From: Synergistaceae bacterium
GTDB lineage: Bacteria; Synergistota; Synergistia; Synergistales; Aminobacteriaceae
DNA length: 46,522 nt
Assembly: GCA_031272035.1 (NCBI GenBank)
Contig: JAISUO010000048.1
Coordinates: 1-46,522, forward strand
Reading direction: 5' to 3'
The notes under the pieces were generated by a model. It was given only the letters and a program-made list of their open reading frames with translations, was not told where the DNA came from and searched no databases. Shown here piece after piece: positions 30,810 through 39,431 of this stretch (its first letter is position 1; each line of letters opens with the position of its first letter). Position numbers and translations under genes: made by a program.

Positions 30810-32657
30810 TCACGCGGAAGAATCCGCGGTTTCCGCAAGAACCGGCTCCTGTGCCTGCTTCGAACGGTTTCCTCCACTTTTCTTGGCCTCGATCATGGCA
30901 TCGTAGGCCAGGGCCACCAGGGTCGGGACGTCCATGCCCTTCCGAAGCTCCGCCACGCCCGCGCTCACCGTCAGGTGGGTTTCATCGCCCAGGGTCTGAT
31001 GATCGATCATGTCGCGAACCTGCTCCGCAAACTGGATGCCCGCGCTCACCGGCAGGGGGATCAGAACCATGAACTCGTCCCCTCCCCAGCGCCCCAGAAA
31101 ATCGGTGGAACGGACGCGGCTCCGGAATACGTTCACCAGCTCTTTGAGCACCCGATCGCAGGCGGCGTACCCGATGCGTTCGTTGAGCTCCCGAAAACCG
31201 TCTATATCGAACACGATCATCGACAGCGAGCCCCGGTAGCGCAGGGCGCGCTCGACCTCCGTTTCGAGGACCCGCTCCATGCCCGCCCTGTTCAGAGCTC
31301 CCGTGCAGCTGTCCGTGGTGGACATGCGCTTCAGTTGTTCCTCGGTGCGGTGCAATCGCGTGTTGTCGAGACAGTGAACCAGAGTGGCGCTTTTTTCTCC
31401 CCACTGGACGGAAACTCCCTCCAGGGTCAGCCAGAGGCTCTCGCCCTCCTGGGTGCAAAACTGACAGTCCATAGCCTCATTCCATCCATGACGGATCCTG
31501 TGGAGGATTTTTTCCCGCAACGCCTCGTCGGAAGCGCTGTTTCCCCCGCCAAGCTCCCAGAAGGCACGGCCGGCCGCCTTTTCTCCTCTCAGGCCCAAAA
31601 CCCGAAAGAAGGGCTCGCTGGCTTCGAGGCAAATCCCGTTTTCGTCCAGAACAACGCACATCCCCGGCAGGGCGTTCAGCAGCTCGGTCTGCAGGGCAAG
31701 TTTCGAAAACCGGGGCTCTTCCACCTCGTCCTTCGCCTCCTCCGGCTCGGGTTCGGGGGGCGTTTCAGGGGAAGCCGCGAGGCTTTTCGGATGAGTGGTC
31801 AGATAAACCACAGCTCCGGCGATACTGCCCGTGGATGCCACAAGAGGAGCCACCGTCACATCCCACTGGTTGCTGCCGCTTTCCTCGCCCTTTTCCATGA
31901 GAGAGGTCATTCCCGTCTTTCCCTCGCAGGCTTCGAAAATCAGCTCGTGCAGCTCCATATCGAAGGCCGTATCCAGCGAGGCCGGATAAACGAGGCCGCA
32001 GACACATTCATGTCCCAGAAAACGACCCGCCACCTCCCGATAGCCTCGCGTAGCGTACAACAGAACTCCTTCCCGATCCACGGCAAAACACAGGAGTCCC
32101 GGGCAGCTGCTCAGGAGCGGAAGGGCCCAGGCGGGGCCATAATCGGAGGGAGGCGGAGTTTCCGCCTGACCTCGAACCAGTTCCGTCACATCGAAGGCAA
32201 TGCACTGAACCGCCGGGCTTCCCTGCCACATCACTCCGGCAAACTCCATGTCCAGCCACCCCAGAGCTCCATCCGCGCGCACCACCGGCAGGGTGACGCG
32301 GGTGGACTTTCGAAGCGCGTCCTTCAGGACAAACTCCACTTCTCCCGTATAGCCGGGGCCGGAGAGGGACTGCAGGGTAACCTCCACGCCGAATTTGAGA
32401 TGAAATCCCAGAAATTCTTCCGCCCGGTGGTTCATCATGCGCAGCACTCCCGAGGGAGAAAGAAGCATGTACAGAAAAACGGCGCTGTCCATAAGGGTGA
32501 GATAGCGCTGCTCCGTCTCATACAAAACCTTCTCCGTACGCCGCACCTTCATCAGTTCCCGTTCCAGCGCAACGACACGCATCACCAACGGGTCTTTTCC
32601 CGCTTCGGAATCAGCAAACTCTTCCTCTTCCAGCAGATCCCGTGCAGACATGGACAT
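30810..32657 (-). CDS. Multi-PAS diguanylate cyclase (GGDEF)
   Basis: 615 residues, no membrane helix. A short helical N-terminus leads to a first PAS domain (about 45-160), a second PAS-like domain (about 180-290) and a third (about 325-440, beginning LLNALPGMCVVLDENG). An intact GGDEF domain follows at about 455-600, with GGDEF at 525-529. The active-site motif is perfect, so synthesis of cyclic di-GMP is expected. An RxxD inhibitory site (RSTD) sits five residues before the RW-GGDEF strand, implying product inhibition. A negatively charged linker rich in Pro/Glu separates PAS 2 and 3. ATG at 32657 follows GGAAGG. Confidence 0.92.
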   Translation of the reverse strand: MSMSARDLLEEEEFADSEAGKDPLVMRVVALERELMKVRRTEKVLYETEQRYLTLMDSAVFLYMLLSPSGVLRMMNHRAEEFLGFHLKFGVEVTLQSLSGPGYTGEVEFVLKDALRKSTRVTLPVVRADGALGWLDMEFAGVMWQGSPAVQCIAFDVTELVRGQAETPPPSDYGPAWALPLLSSCPGLLCFAVDREGVLLYATRGYREVAGRFLGHECVCGLVYPASLDTAFDMELHELIFEACEGKTGMTSLMEKGEESGSNQWDVTVAPLVASTGSIAGAVVYLTTHPKSLAASPETPPEPEPEEAKDEVEEPRFSKLALQTELLNALPGMCVVLDENGICLEASEPFFRVLGLRGEKAAGRAFWELGGGNSASDEALREKILHRIRHGWNEAMDCQFCTQEGESLWLTLEGVSVQWGEKSATLVHCLDNTRLHRTEEQLKRMSTTDSCTGALNRAGMERVLETEVERALRYRGSLSMIVFDIDGFRELNERIGYAACDRVLKELVNVFRSRVRSTDFLGRWGGDEFMVLIPLPVSAGIQFAEQVRDMIDHQTLGDETHLTVSAGVAELRKGMDVPTLVALAYDAMIEAKKSGGNRSKQAQEPVLAETADSSA

Positions 32658-32758
32658 CCATTCCTTCCGTAAATGCCATATATTTTCATTATTTTACATT
32701 AAATTAGGGTCCACAGCCACGCCGTCGCCAGACTCAAAACCGCTTTCACGAAGAAACT

Positions 32759-33274
32759 TCAGGGTCTTTTGGGGAACCAGCCTCCGGTGCAGCGTTTGAC
32801 GTCAGAGACCGTAACGAACCCCTGATCGCCGAAAATTTCCTGCACCGCGCGAACGTCATGACGGCGGCAAAAAATCCGGATCACCAGCTTCGGCCCGCTG
32901 AGCCCGTTTCCGTGAATCACCGTCGCCCCCAGTCCCATGGCCCGTACTGCGTCTATATCCACAAGAGCGTCCTCGTTGTCGTCCAGAATGGCTTCCACCA
33001 GAATAAATGTGTTGAGCAGACGCTCCTCCAGCCAGGAGCCCACCAGGTTTCCCGTGGCGAATCCTCCGCAATAAAATATCAGCTGCACGGCGGACAGCGT
33101 TTTGCCCCCTCCCAGAATGAACCCCAGAGCCAGCATGTAGATCATGACCTCAAAGAAACCGATGCACGCCGCAATGACGCGCTGCCCCTTGACAAGAAAC
33201 AACAAACGAACCGTATTGCAGCTCACATCGACAATCCGGGCAAAAAAGATCGCGAAAAGCCCCAAAATACTCAT
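32759..33274 (-). CDS. UPF0316 family membrane protein (DUF5698 + DUF2179)
   Basis: About 171 residues from the ATG at 33274, preceded by AAGAGGAG at seven bases; the upstream ATG at 33301 lacks a site. Three membrane helices (about 1-90), starting FAIFFARIVDVSCNTVRLLFLVKG, match the UPF0316/YebE-type N-domain. The C-terminal soluble part contains MGLGATVIHGNGLSGPKLVIRIFCRRHDVRAVQEIF, typical of DUF2179. The biochemical role of the family is unknown; the DUF2179 part may bind a ligand. Length is normal. Confidence 0.85.
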   Translation of the reverse strand: MSILGLFAIFFARIVDVSCNTVRLLFLVKGQRVIAACIGFFEVMIYMLALGFILGGGKTLSAVQLIFYCGGFATGNLVGSWLEERLLNTFILVEAILDDNEDALVDIDAVRAMGLGATVIHGNGLSGPKLVIRIFCRRHDVRAVQEIFGDQGFVTVSDVKRCTGGWFPKRP

Positions 33275-33384
33275 TCTTTTTCTTCTCCTCTTATCATTCA
33301 CCAGCTTCTGACAACTGAGCCTATTTTTTCTTATATTATCATACGGAATCGATATTGAAGTATGAAAAACACCAGTATTACAAA

Positions 33385-33425
33385 GAAAAAGAGCGGGCTC
33401 CGGAGGCCGCTCCGGAAAACCCGCT
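33385..33425 (-). terminator. Rho-independent terminator after the canonical peptide-binding protein gene
   Basis: AGCGGG (33392-33397) pairs with CCCGCT (33420-33425) around an inner CCGGA/TCCGG stem; on the minus strand CTTTTTCTTT follows. Confidence 0.8.
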
Positions 33426-33498
33426 GAATTTTAAAATATGAGTATTAAAATTTAAAATATAAGAATCAATATTCAGTTCCGTCCGGCCAAAATCAGCG

Positions 33499-35004
33499 TC
33501 ATTCCGTCTCCAGACGGACCTTCCGGAAGGAGTGGTTGTCGCCCGCCCCCGCGATGAAGCCTTTCACGTATTTTTGAGTTCCCACAAGGGCGTCGTCACT
33601 GTGCAGGTAGACCATCGGCGTCTGCTCGTTGATGTAGAGCTGCATGTCCCTGTAGATCGCCGCACGTTCTTCGCTGTCGGGCAGACTGCGTCCTTTGGCC
33701 AGAAATTCGTCCATTTTCGGATCGCTGCAGGAGAAATAGTTGGACCCGGCCCCCGTTTCCAGAAGCCCCACCACCGAAAAGTTGGGATCGGGAATGGAGG
33801 ACACCCATCCCATGATAAACAGATCGTGGGCCTTTTCCCGAAGTCCCTTCAACAGCGCGCCCCACTCCAGAATTTTGATTTCGACGTCGATTCCCACCTC
33901 CTGAAGCTGGGCCTGAATGATCGTCGCCATGTCGATGCGTTCCTTGCGCTCGTTGGTCCAGACCTGAAGTTTGAGGCCCTTTACCCCCGCCTCGGCCAGC
34001 AGTTTTTTCGCCGTTTCCACGTCCTGCGCGTGAGGGGAAATTTCAGAGTCGATGGAATAACGGACCGGAAGGGGAATCAGAGACCTCGGAACCCGCCCGA
34101 CCCCGCGCCAGACGACCTTATCGATGCCCTCCGTGTCCAGAGCCAGAGAAATGGCCCGACGCACCCGAACGTCATCCAGAGGCTTCTTCGCGAAGTTGAA
34201 CCCCAGATAGTGGACGGAGGTCTGAGGCTGACGGATGAGGTCCAGCCGCTCATGCTCCTCCACCCGCCGCAGGTCGTTGGCAGCGAGGGGATAGGCGATG
34301 TCCACGCCGCCGGTCTCCAGTTCGATCATGCGGTTGGTGGGCTCAGGAATGGAGCGAACCTCCAGGGTTTTGAAATTTATCTTCGGCCCCCAGTAGTCGT
34401 CGAAGCGTTCCAGAACGTACCGGTCGCCCTTTTGCCAGCTCACAAATTTGAAAGGCCCCGTTCCCACGGGATTCATGCCGTAGTTTTCCCCCGCGGCCTC
34501 CACGGCCTTTCGATTGAGGATGGAAGTCCAGTTGTGGGTAAGCGAGGGAAAGAAGGAGTAATCGGCGGCTTTCAGACGGATAATCACGGTGTAATCGTCC
34601 AGAACTTCCACATCCGCGATATTTTTGGAGTAGGCCGCAACTCTGGCCCCCGCCGGCGTCGTCGCTCTCATGAGAGAAAAACGGACGTCGTCGGCCTTCA
34701 TCTCCTCCCCATTATGAAAGCGAACGCCCTTCCGGAGGTGCATTTTGAACTCGGCCCCCGAGAGAAACTCCCAGGATTCAGCCAGCCCGGGCTTGAACTC
34801 CCCCGTTTCGGGATCGAGAAAAATCAGCGTATCGTAGACGGACAGACAGGCTCTGCCGCTGGGAACATCGTTATGCGCCACAGGATCCATGGTGGTGGCG
34901 TCGTACTGGTCGGCCACGATCAGCCGATCCTTCGCCTCCGCTTCACCGTACAGAGCGCAAGCCAGAATACAACATATCGCCAGGACAAAAACGTTCTTCT
35001 TCAC
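33499..35004 (-). CDS. Peptide/nickel-type ABC solute-binding protein, canonical domain order
   Basis: 501 residues with a signal peptide ending EAEA. The order is the usual one for family 5: an N-terminal part with YDATTMDP, YDTLIFLDPETGEFKPGLAE and the signature LRKGVRFHNGEEMKADDVRFSL; then VGTGPFKFV and ERFDDYWG; then the second lobe with ETGGVDIAYPL, GFNFAKKPLDDVRVRRAISLAL and a C-terminal FSVVGLLETGAGSNYFSCSDPKMDE. It is an orphan receptor with no permease beside it, so it may serve a transporter elsewhere. GTG at 35004 with GGGAGAGG seven bases upstream. It has its own terminator. It is a useful reference for the permuted protein at 15045-16847. Confidence 0.93.
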   Translation of the reverse strand: MKKNVFVLAICCILACALYGEAEAKDRLIVADQYDATTMDPVAHNDVPSGRACLSVYDTLIFLDPETGEFKPGLAESWEFLSGAEFKMHLRKGVRFHNGEEMKADDVRFSLMRATTPAGARVAAYSKNIADVEVLDDYTVIIRLKAADYSFFPSLTHNWTSILNRKAVEAAGENYGMNPVGTGPFKFVSWQKGDRYVLERFDDYWGPKINFKTLEVRSIPEPTNRMIELETGGVDIAYPLAANDLRRVEEHERLDLIRQPQTSVHYLGFNFAKKPLDDVRVRRAISLALDTEGIDKVVWRGVGRVPRSLIPLPVRYSIDSEISPHAQDVETAKKLLAEAGVKGLKLQVWTNERKERIDMATIIQAQLQEVGIDVEIKILEWGALLKGLREKAHDLFIMGWVSSIPDPNFSVVGLLETGAGSNYFSCSDPKMDEFLAKGRSLPDSEERAAIYRDMQLYINEQTPMVYLHSDDALVGTQKYVKGFIAGAGDNHSFRKVRLETE

Positions 35005-35242
35005 TGTTGCACCTCTCCCTTCTCAGTCTCTCCTGAAAAACTCAATCTCTCCTGCATGCAAAAATTCAGGTTCTTCACTTCGAGTTCTTCAAACTCTCCC
35101 ACCATCGCGCCAATATCCATATAATTATTTTTTATAACACGTCATTCTTCATTTTACAACAGCAGTTTCGGAAAGCAGCCGGTCCGAAAAAAGGCCTGGA
35201 CAAGTCGAAAAAGGACAAACGCGGCGACGCGAGCGCACAGTT

Positions 35243-37240
35243 TCAGGATTTTCTGTACCGGAAGATCTTCGCGATCTGAGAGCGCATGGCCTTTCGGATC
35301 TCCGGGTCCAGGGGTTCCCCGCCGAAGTAGACATCCTCGAAGCGACGGACGAAGGGCAGAGCCAGGAATCGGAGCTTTCCGTCGTCCACCCGGGCCAGAA
35401 ACGTTTCGAGCCCCTCGCTCTCCTGCCGGACGTAGCCCTGACGTTTCATTCCGCTCAGGAAACGGCGCAGCAGCACGATTTCGGGACGCCGGCTCCGTAA
35501 AACACGCAAAAAGTAAAAGAGCATCCCCACCGCGACGCCCCCCGCCAAAAGCGCCGCGGGAACGGACAAAGCAGCCCCCAGTCTGCGCATACCGTCTCTG
35601 GTGGGGGTCAGGGAGGCCTTCGGGTTGCGCAGAATTTCTCTCAGGCCCCGCAGAAGGTCCACCTGCATCTCCCAGTTGTAGTTCACGACCAGCTTCGACC
35701 ACTGGTAATCCATCATATCCAGGTAAAAAGCCAGGGCGCCGAACATGTCCTCCGTCATTGAGTCTCTCACGGGAGTGGGGTCGCAGCGCACCCACGCGGA
35801 CACTTCGCCGTCCCAGGCCTCCACCCAGACGTGGGCCCTGTCCTCCTGCACGATGTAGTAGCCTCCCACGTCGTTGTAAACGCCGCCTCTGTATCCGCTC
35901 ACCAGGCGGGAGGGGACTCCGGCCATCCGCAGCATGACGCCCATGGCGGAGGCAAAATACTCGCAGTTTCCCCGCTTCGTCTCGAAGATGAACTGTTCGA
36001 GGGCGTTCTGAGGGTTGGAGGGCAAACCCTCCAGGGCGTAGGTGAAAGCCGGAGGCGACAGGTAGCTCAGGATGGCAGTCCGTTTTTCCTCGTCGGTCAT
36101 CCCCCGGGTCAGGTCCGACACAACCAGCCACAGGCGCGGAATAAACCGGGGAGGCAGCATGAGGGTGCGCTGCCTGTTGAAATTCGAGTGAAGGGGCTTC
36201 ATCCGGTAGGACAGGGCCGAACTGACCTCGTACTGAAGTCTGCGCCCGGCGTTCCGGCCCGTGTAGGCGTAGACTCCGTCCCCCAGGTCGGCGACGTCAG
36301 CGCCCGAAACGTAAACGGGCTGGTCCAGCGTGAAAAGGAAACCCCGATTGCCCGGCTCCAGAAAGATTTCCTGCGCGATGCGGGGCTCGGCGGATTCCGG
36401 AATGAAGGGCGCCCGCTCCCGACGGCCCCGGCCCGCGACCCACATGCGCTCGCTGAACACGTCCAGCACCCTGCCCCGCCAGTAGGGCGTCCGGTTCTCC
36501 GGAAGGGGCTCCATCACGGCGCGGAAGGCGAGCCGGTTGTTGTTCTGAATCGCGGCGGCGTCACCGAGCTGCAGCTCATCGGCGAACCCCGTGGCGGCCG
36601 TGCCGTATTGTCCCCGTATTCCGAAAATGGGGCTGGCTGTTCGGGGCATCGCGTAAAAAAGCAGCAAACTCAGCGGCAGCATCATCCCGAAAAGAGCGCA
36701 GGCCCGCAGACACACCTGCTTCAGATCCCCTCCTGTCAGGCGGGCGGCGGGCTCCCTGGAAAACCAGGCGGACAGAATCAGGACCAGCGTGCAGAAGAAG
36801 GTCGCTCCAAAACAGTACAGAATGAAAGTTTTTTCCACGGAAAGCATGGCGTAGGCGATCACCGCCGCCAGAGTCAGACCCGCCACCTGAACGTAGTCCC
36901 GGGACTCCTTTTTTTCCAGCATTTTGATGGCGGTCATCAAAAGAACCGACTCCATGAAGCTCTCCACGACGGTGGTGCGGCGCACATGGGTAAAAATGGT
37001 CAGAAGCACGGCGACGGTGGACAGGTTCACCAGAAGGCGCGGCGGGTGGGGCAGATTTTTCCACTCCAGAAAGACGGCGAATCCAAGAACCGTCAGAAAA
37101 GAAAACGCGTAAACCGGTTCGATCACTTCCTGACCCATAAAAAAGGACAAGAGAGCGCAGGCCAGGGCCGTCAGGTTCAGCAGGCTCTTCAGGGAACGGC
37201 CGGAACCGGAGGGCGCGAAACCCGAAACTCTAGACGGCAT
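35243..37240 (-). CDS. Membrane transglutaminase-like protein (TgpA / DUF3488 type)
   Basis: 665 residues. About six or seven membrane helices occupy residues 18-200. An extracytoplasmic part follows, with a transglutaminase core at about 400-490: Cys426 in GNCEYFA, His470 in RAHVWVE and Asp487 in RCDPTP make an intact catalytic triad. Another helix lies near 555-580, and a cytoplasmic tail of about 80 residues ends the protein. Family members are found with MoxR and DUF58 genes and probably cut or crosslink proteins outside the membrane. ATG at 37240 overlaps the end of the DUF58 gene by 11 bases. Confidence 0.9.
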   Translation of the reverse strand: MPSRVSGFAPSGSGRSLKSLLNLTALACALLSFFMGQEVIEPVYAFSFLTVLGFAVFLEWKNLPHPPRLLVNLSTVAVLLTIFTHVRRTTVVESFMESVLLMTAIKMLEKKESRDYVQVAGLTLAAVIAYAMLSVEKTFILYCFGATFFCTLVLILSAWFSREPAARLTGGDLKQVCLRACALFGMMLPLSLLLFYAMPRTASPIFGIRGQYGTAATGFADELQLGDAAAIQNNNRLAFRAVMEPLPENRTPYWRGRVLDVFSERMWVAGRGRRERAPFIPESAEPRIAQEIFLEPGNRGFLFTLDQPVYVSGADVADLGDGVYAYTGRNAGRRLQYEVSSALSYRMKPLHSNFNRQRTLMLPPRFIPRLWLVVSDLTRGMTDEEKRTAILSYLSPPAFTYALEGLPSNPQNALEQFIFETKRGNCEYFASAMGVMLRMAGVPSRLVSGYRGGVYNDVGGYYIVQEDRAHVWVEAWDGEVSAWVRCDPTPVRDSMTEDMFGALAFYLDMMDYQWSKLVVNYNWEMQVDLLRGLREILRNPKASLTPTRDGMRRLGAALSVPAALLAGGVAVGMLFYFLRVLRSRRPEIVLLRRFLSGMKRQGYVRQESEGLETFLARVDDGKLRFLALPFVRRFEDVYFGGEPLDPEIRKAMRSQIAKIFRYRKS

Positions 37241-38132
37241 GGAGAGCCAGCCTCCTCAAAAGGTCGAGCTTGTGAGGGCGGTCCGACACCGGAAGAATGG
37301 TCCGGCCCCGCCAGCACAGGCCCACGGCGAGCCCCGACTTCATGGATTCCATGATGGTCCAGGCCGCCATGGAAAGACCGCGTTCCGCCTCGCCGGCCAG
37401 CAGCCGGTCCAGATCGATGATCCGTCCGCTCCGGGCGGAGGAGCCGTCGTAAAGGCGGGTTTTCAGCTTTCCCGTCCGGGCGGAGGACTTCCAGTGAATG
37501 CGCTTCATGGAGTCTCCTTCCACGTAGGGACGCACCCCCACCACGTCCGTCTCTCCCACGGGCACGCTTTCATCGCGTCCGTCGGACTCCGGCTCCCGGA
37601 CAAAAACGGACTCGGCCTCGCAGCGCAGGGGGCAGGGAAAAACCGTCACCTCGTCCCTGCAGTCGGTCGTCCACCAGCGCACGAAAAAGTTGAACGGGTA
37701 GACAGAGGAGAGCCGCACGCACTCGTCGTCGATCTCGAAGCGCCCCCGGGCGGGAAAGGTGACGAAAAGCGTCCGGCTTTCGACCGTTCCCGCCGGCACC
37801 GACCCGAAGAAAACGTTTTTTCCATAAAGGGAAACTTCAATGAGAAAAAGAGAGACGAATCGATTGTCGTTGCGCACGTGAACGGATACGGGACAGGGAA
37901 CCTGCGCGTAAATTTCGTCCGGAAACGTGAAGGAGACCTTCGCGCTGCGAATGTTGCGCCTTCCCGCAATTCCCGACCCCAACATGTACCCCAGCAGGAC
38001 GGTGGTGGCGAGATAGAGGAGGTTGTTCGTGCTGTTCACCGCGATTACGCCGAGAACGATCGAGATCGCGATGTAGATCGACCCCGAGCGGCGCACCCGT
38101 ATGACGTCCTTCCAGGTTCGGTTCTCGCTCAT
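37230..38132 (-). CDS. DUF58 membrane protein (MoxR-associated)
   Basis: 300 residues. Two N-terminal helices (about 15-55) are followed by a soluble beta-rich part. The DUF58 signature VRPYVEGDSMKRIHWKSSARTGKLKTRLYD lies near 205-235. After the signature the von Willebrand-like part is short. These proteins form a functional set with MoxR ATPases and transglutaminases, and are thought to help fold or assemble membrane or envelope complexes. The ATG overlaps the moxR stop by four bases. Confidence 0.9.
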   Translation of the reverse strand: MSENRTWKDVIRVRRSGSIYIAISIVLGVIAVNSTNNLLYLATTVLLGYMLGSGIAGRRNIRSAKVSFTFPDEIYAQVPCPVSVHVRNDNRFVSLFLIEVSLYGKNVFFGSVPAGTVESRTLFVTFPARGRFEIDDECVRLSSVYPFNFFVRWWTTDCRDEVTVFPCPLRCEAESVFVREPESDGRDESVPVGETDVVGVRPYVEGDSMKRIHWKSSARTGKLKTRLYDGSSARSGRIIDLDRLLAGEAERGLSMAAWTIMESMKSGLAVGLCWRGRTILPVSDRPHKLDLLRRLALHAV

Positions 38133-39100
38133 GCGATGGTCGGCACCTCCTGAAAAATTCCCCGCAGAATCTCTTTTTTGACGGCCTCCGACCCCTGACG
38201 CAGCTGAATGCGATGGAGCAGAACATCCTCCGCCATGACCTGAATGTCCTCCGGAAGCACGTATTTACGGGTCTGCATCCAGGCCGCCGTTTTCGCCAGA
38301 GAAAGCAGGGACATGGCCCCACGGGTCGAAATGCCCGCGACGATATTGGGATGATCCCGGGTCTTCGCGGTCACCTCCAGCAGGTAGTCCAGAATTTTGT
38401 CGGAAACCGTGATTTCCAGCTCGATCATTTTCTGTATTTGCAGAATTTCCTCCGGGCTGAACAGGGCGGGAAGCGTCTCCAGCTCGTTTTTCCGGCTGCC
38501 GACCCGCAGAATTTCACGCTCGGCGTCCCTGGACGGGTAGCCGATGGAAACCTTCATCATGAAGCGGTCCATCTGAGACTCCGGCAGGGGAAAGGTCCCG
38601 GAATGCTCCACGGGATTCTGGGTGGCGACGACGAAAAAAGGCCGGGGCAGCCGGTAAGTGACGCCGTCCACGGTGGACTGTTCCTCACCCATCGCCTCCA
38701 GCAGGGCGCTCTGGGTTTTGGGCGTGGCACGGTTGATCTCGTCCACCAGCACCAGGTTGTTGAATATCGGCCCCGGGTGAAACTCGAAAACGCCCTTTTC
38801 CGCCTTGAAGATATTCAGGCCCGTGACGTCCGTGGGCAGAAGGTCGTTCGTGCACTGGATGCGCCCGAAATTCAGGCCCAGCAAACGCGCCACGGCGATG
38901 GCCAGCGTGGTTTTGCCAAGGCCGGGCAGGTCCTCCAGCAGGAGGTGCCCGTTCGAAAAAAGACACGCCAAAACCTTGATCAGAGCTTCGTCCTTGCCAT
39001 TCAAAACCAGCGCCAGGCGGTCGATGGCCGACTGAACCCGAGGATTGGAGACTCTGAACGTGAACCCGGAAGAACCGGACACGGAGTTGAAGACATTCAT
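38129..39100 (-). CDS. MoxR-family AAA+ ATPase
   Basis: 323 residues with Walker A LEDLPGLGKTTLA, Walker B LVLVDEINRATPKTQSALLEAM, sensor 1 VVATQNPVEHSGTFPLPESQMDRF and the arginine-containing sensor 2 region near SLLSLAKTAAWMQ. This is a complete MoxR ATPase, a chaperone-like motor that acts on partner proteins of the DUF58 type. It heads the moxR-DUF58-transglutaminase operon. GGAGG lies 15 bases before the ATG at 39100, rather far; no better start is visible. Confidence 0.93.
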   Translation of the reverse strand: MNVFNSVSGSSGFTFRVSNPRVQSAIDRLALVLNGKDEALIKVLACLFSNGHLLLEDLPGLGKTTLAIAVARLLGLNFGRIQCTNDLLPTDVTGLNIFKAEKGVFEFHPGPIFNNLVLVDEINRATPKTQSALLEAMGEEQSTVDGVTYRLPRPFFVVATQNPVEHSGTFPLPESQMDRFMMKVSIGYPSRDAEREILRVGSRKNELETLPALFSPEEILQIQKMIELEITVSDKILDYLLEVTAKTRDHPNIVAGISTRGAMSLLSLAKTAAWMQTRKYVLPEDIQVMAEDVLLHRIQLRQGSEAVKKEILRGIFQEVPTIA

Positions 39101-39431
39101 CGGCTGTTCTCGAAACCTCCAGAAATTCAGAATTGAAATCTTTTCCTTCGTCCAGGGCTCAAACCCGCTCAGTGTTCAAACCTGTCCCGAAAGAACTCCG
39201 CAAATATACTATAAATTAAGGAAATTTACGATAGAAACGGCTACAACGATATTACGCAGTCCAACTCCGGTCTTTTTGCGAATGCGTCTGAAGCCGGGAC
39301 GCATGTTATACTTTAAAACGATAAAAAAACGATAAAAAAGGTGGAAAAATTGTTCATCTGCGCACGCGGACACGTAAAGAAGCACGTAAAAAAGCAATAT
39401 GCGGAGACAGACTCCTGAAAGTGGGATTCCC
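39101..39431. other. Divergent promoter region between moxR and the response-regulator gene
   Basis: 331 bases with no gene. It holds the leaders of the two divergent units. On the plus strand an extended -10 lies at 39306-39314, preceded by an inverted repeat GCGTC/GACGC (39283-39301). Confidence 0.5.
39283..39314 (+). promoter_or_regulatory. Extended -10 promoter with adjoining inverted repeat, for the receiver-domain gene
   Basis: TG-T-TATACT at 39306-39314 fits the extended -10 pattern. GCGTC and GACGC arms (nine bases apart) end five bases upstream and could be an operator. No clear -35. Confidence 0.4.

Noticed and set aside
35154-36131. 325-codon minus-strand frame overlapping the transglutaminase gene
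   Set aside because: Out-of-frame shadow; the transglutaminase frame carries the complete Cys-His-Asp triad.
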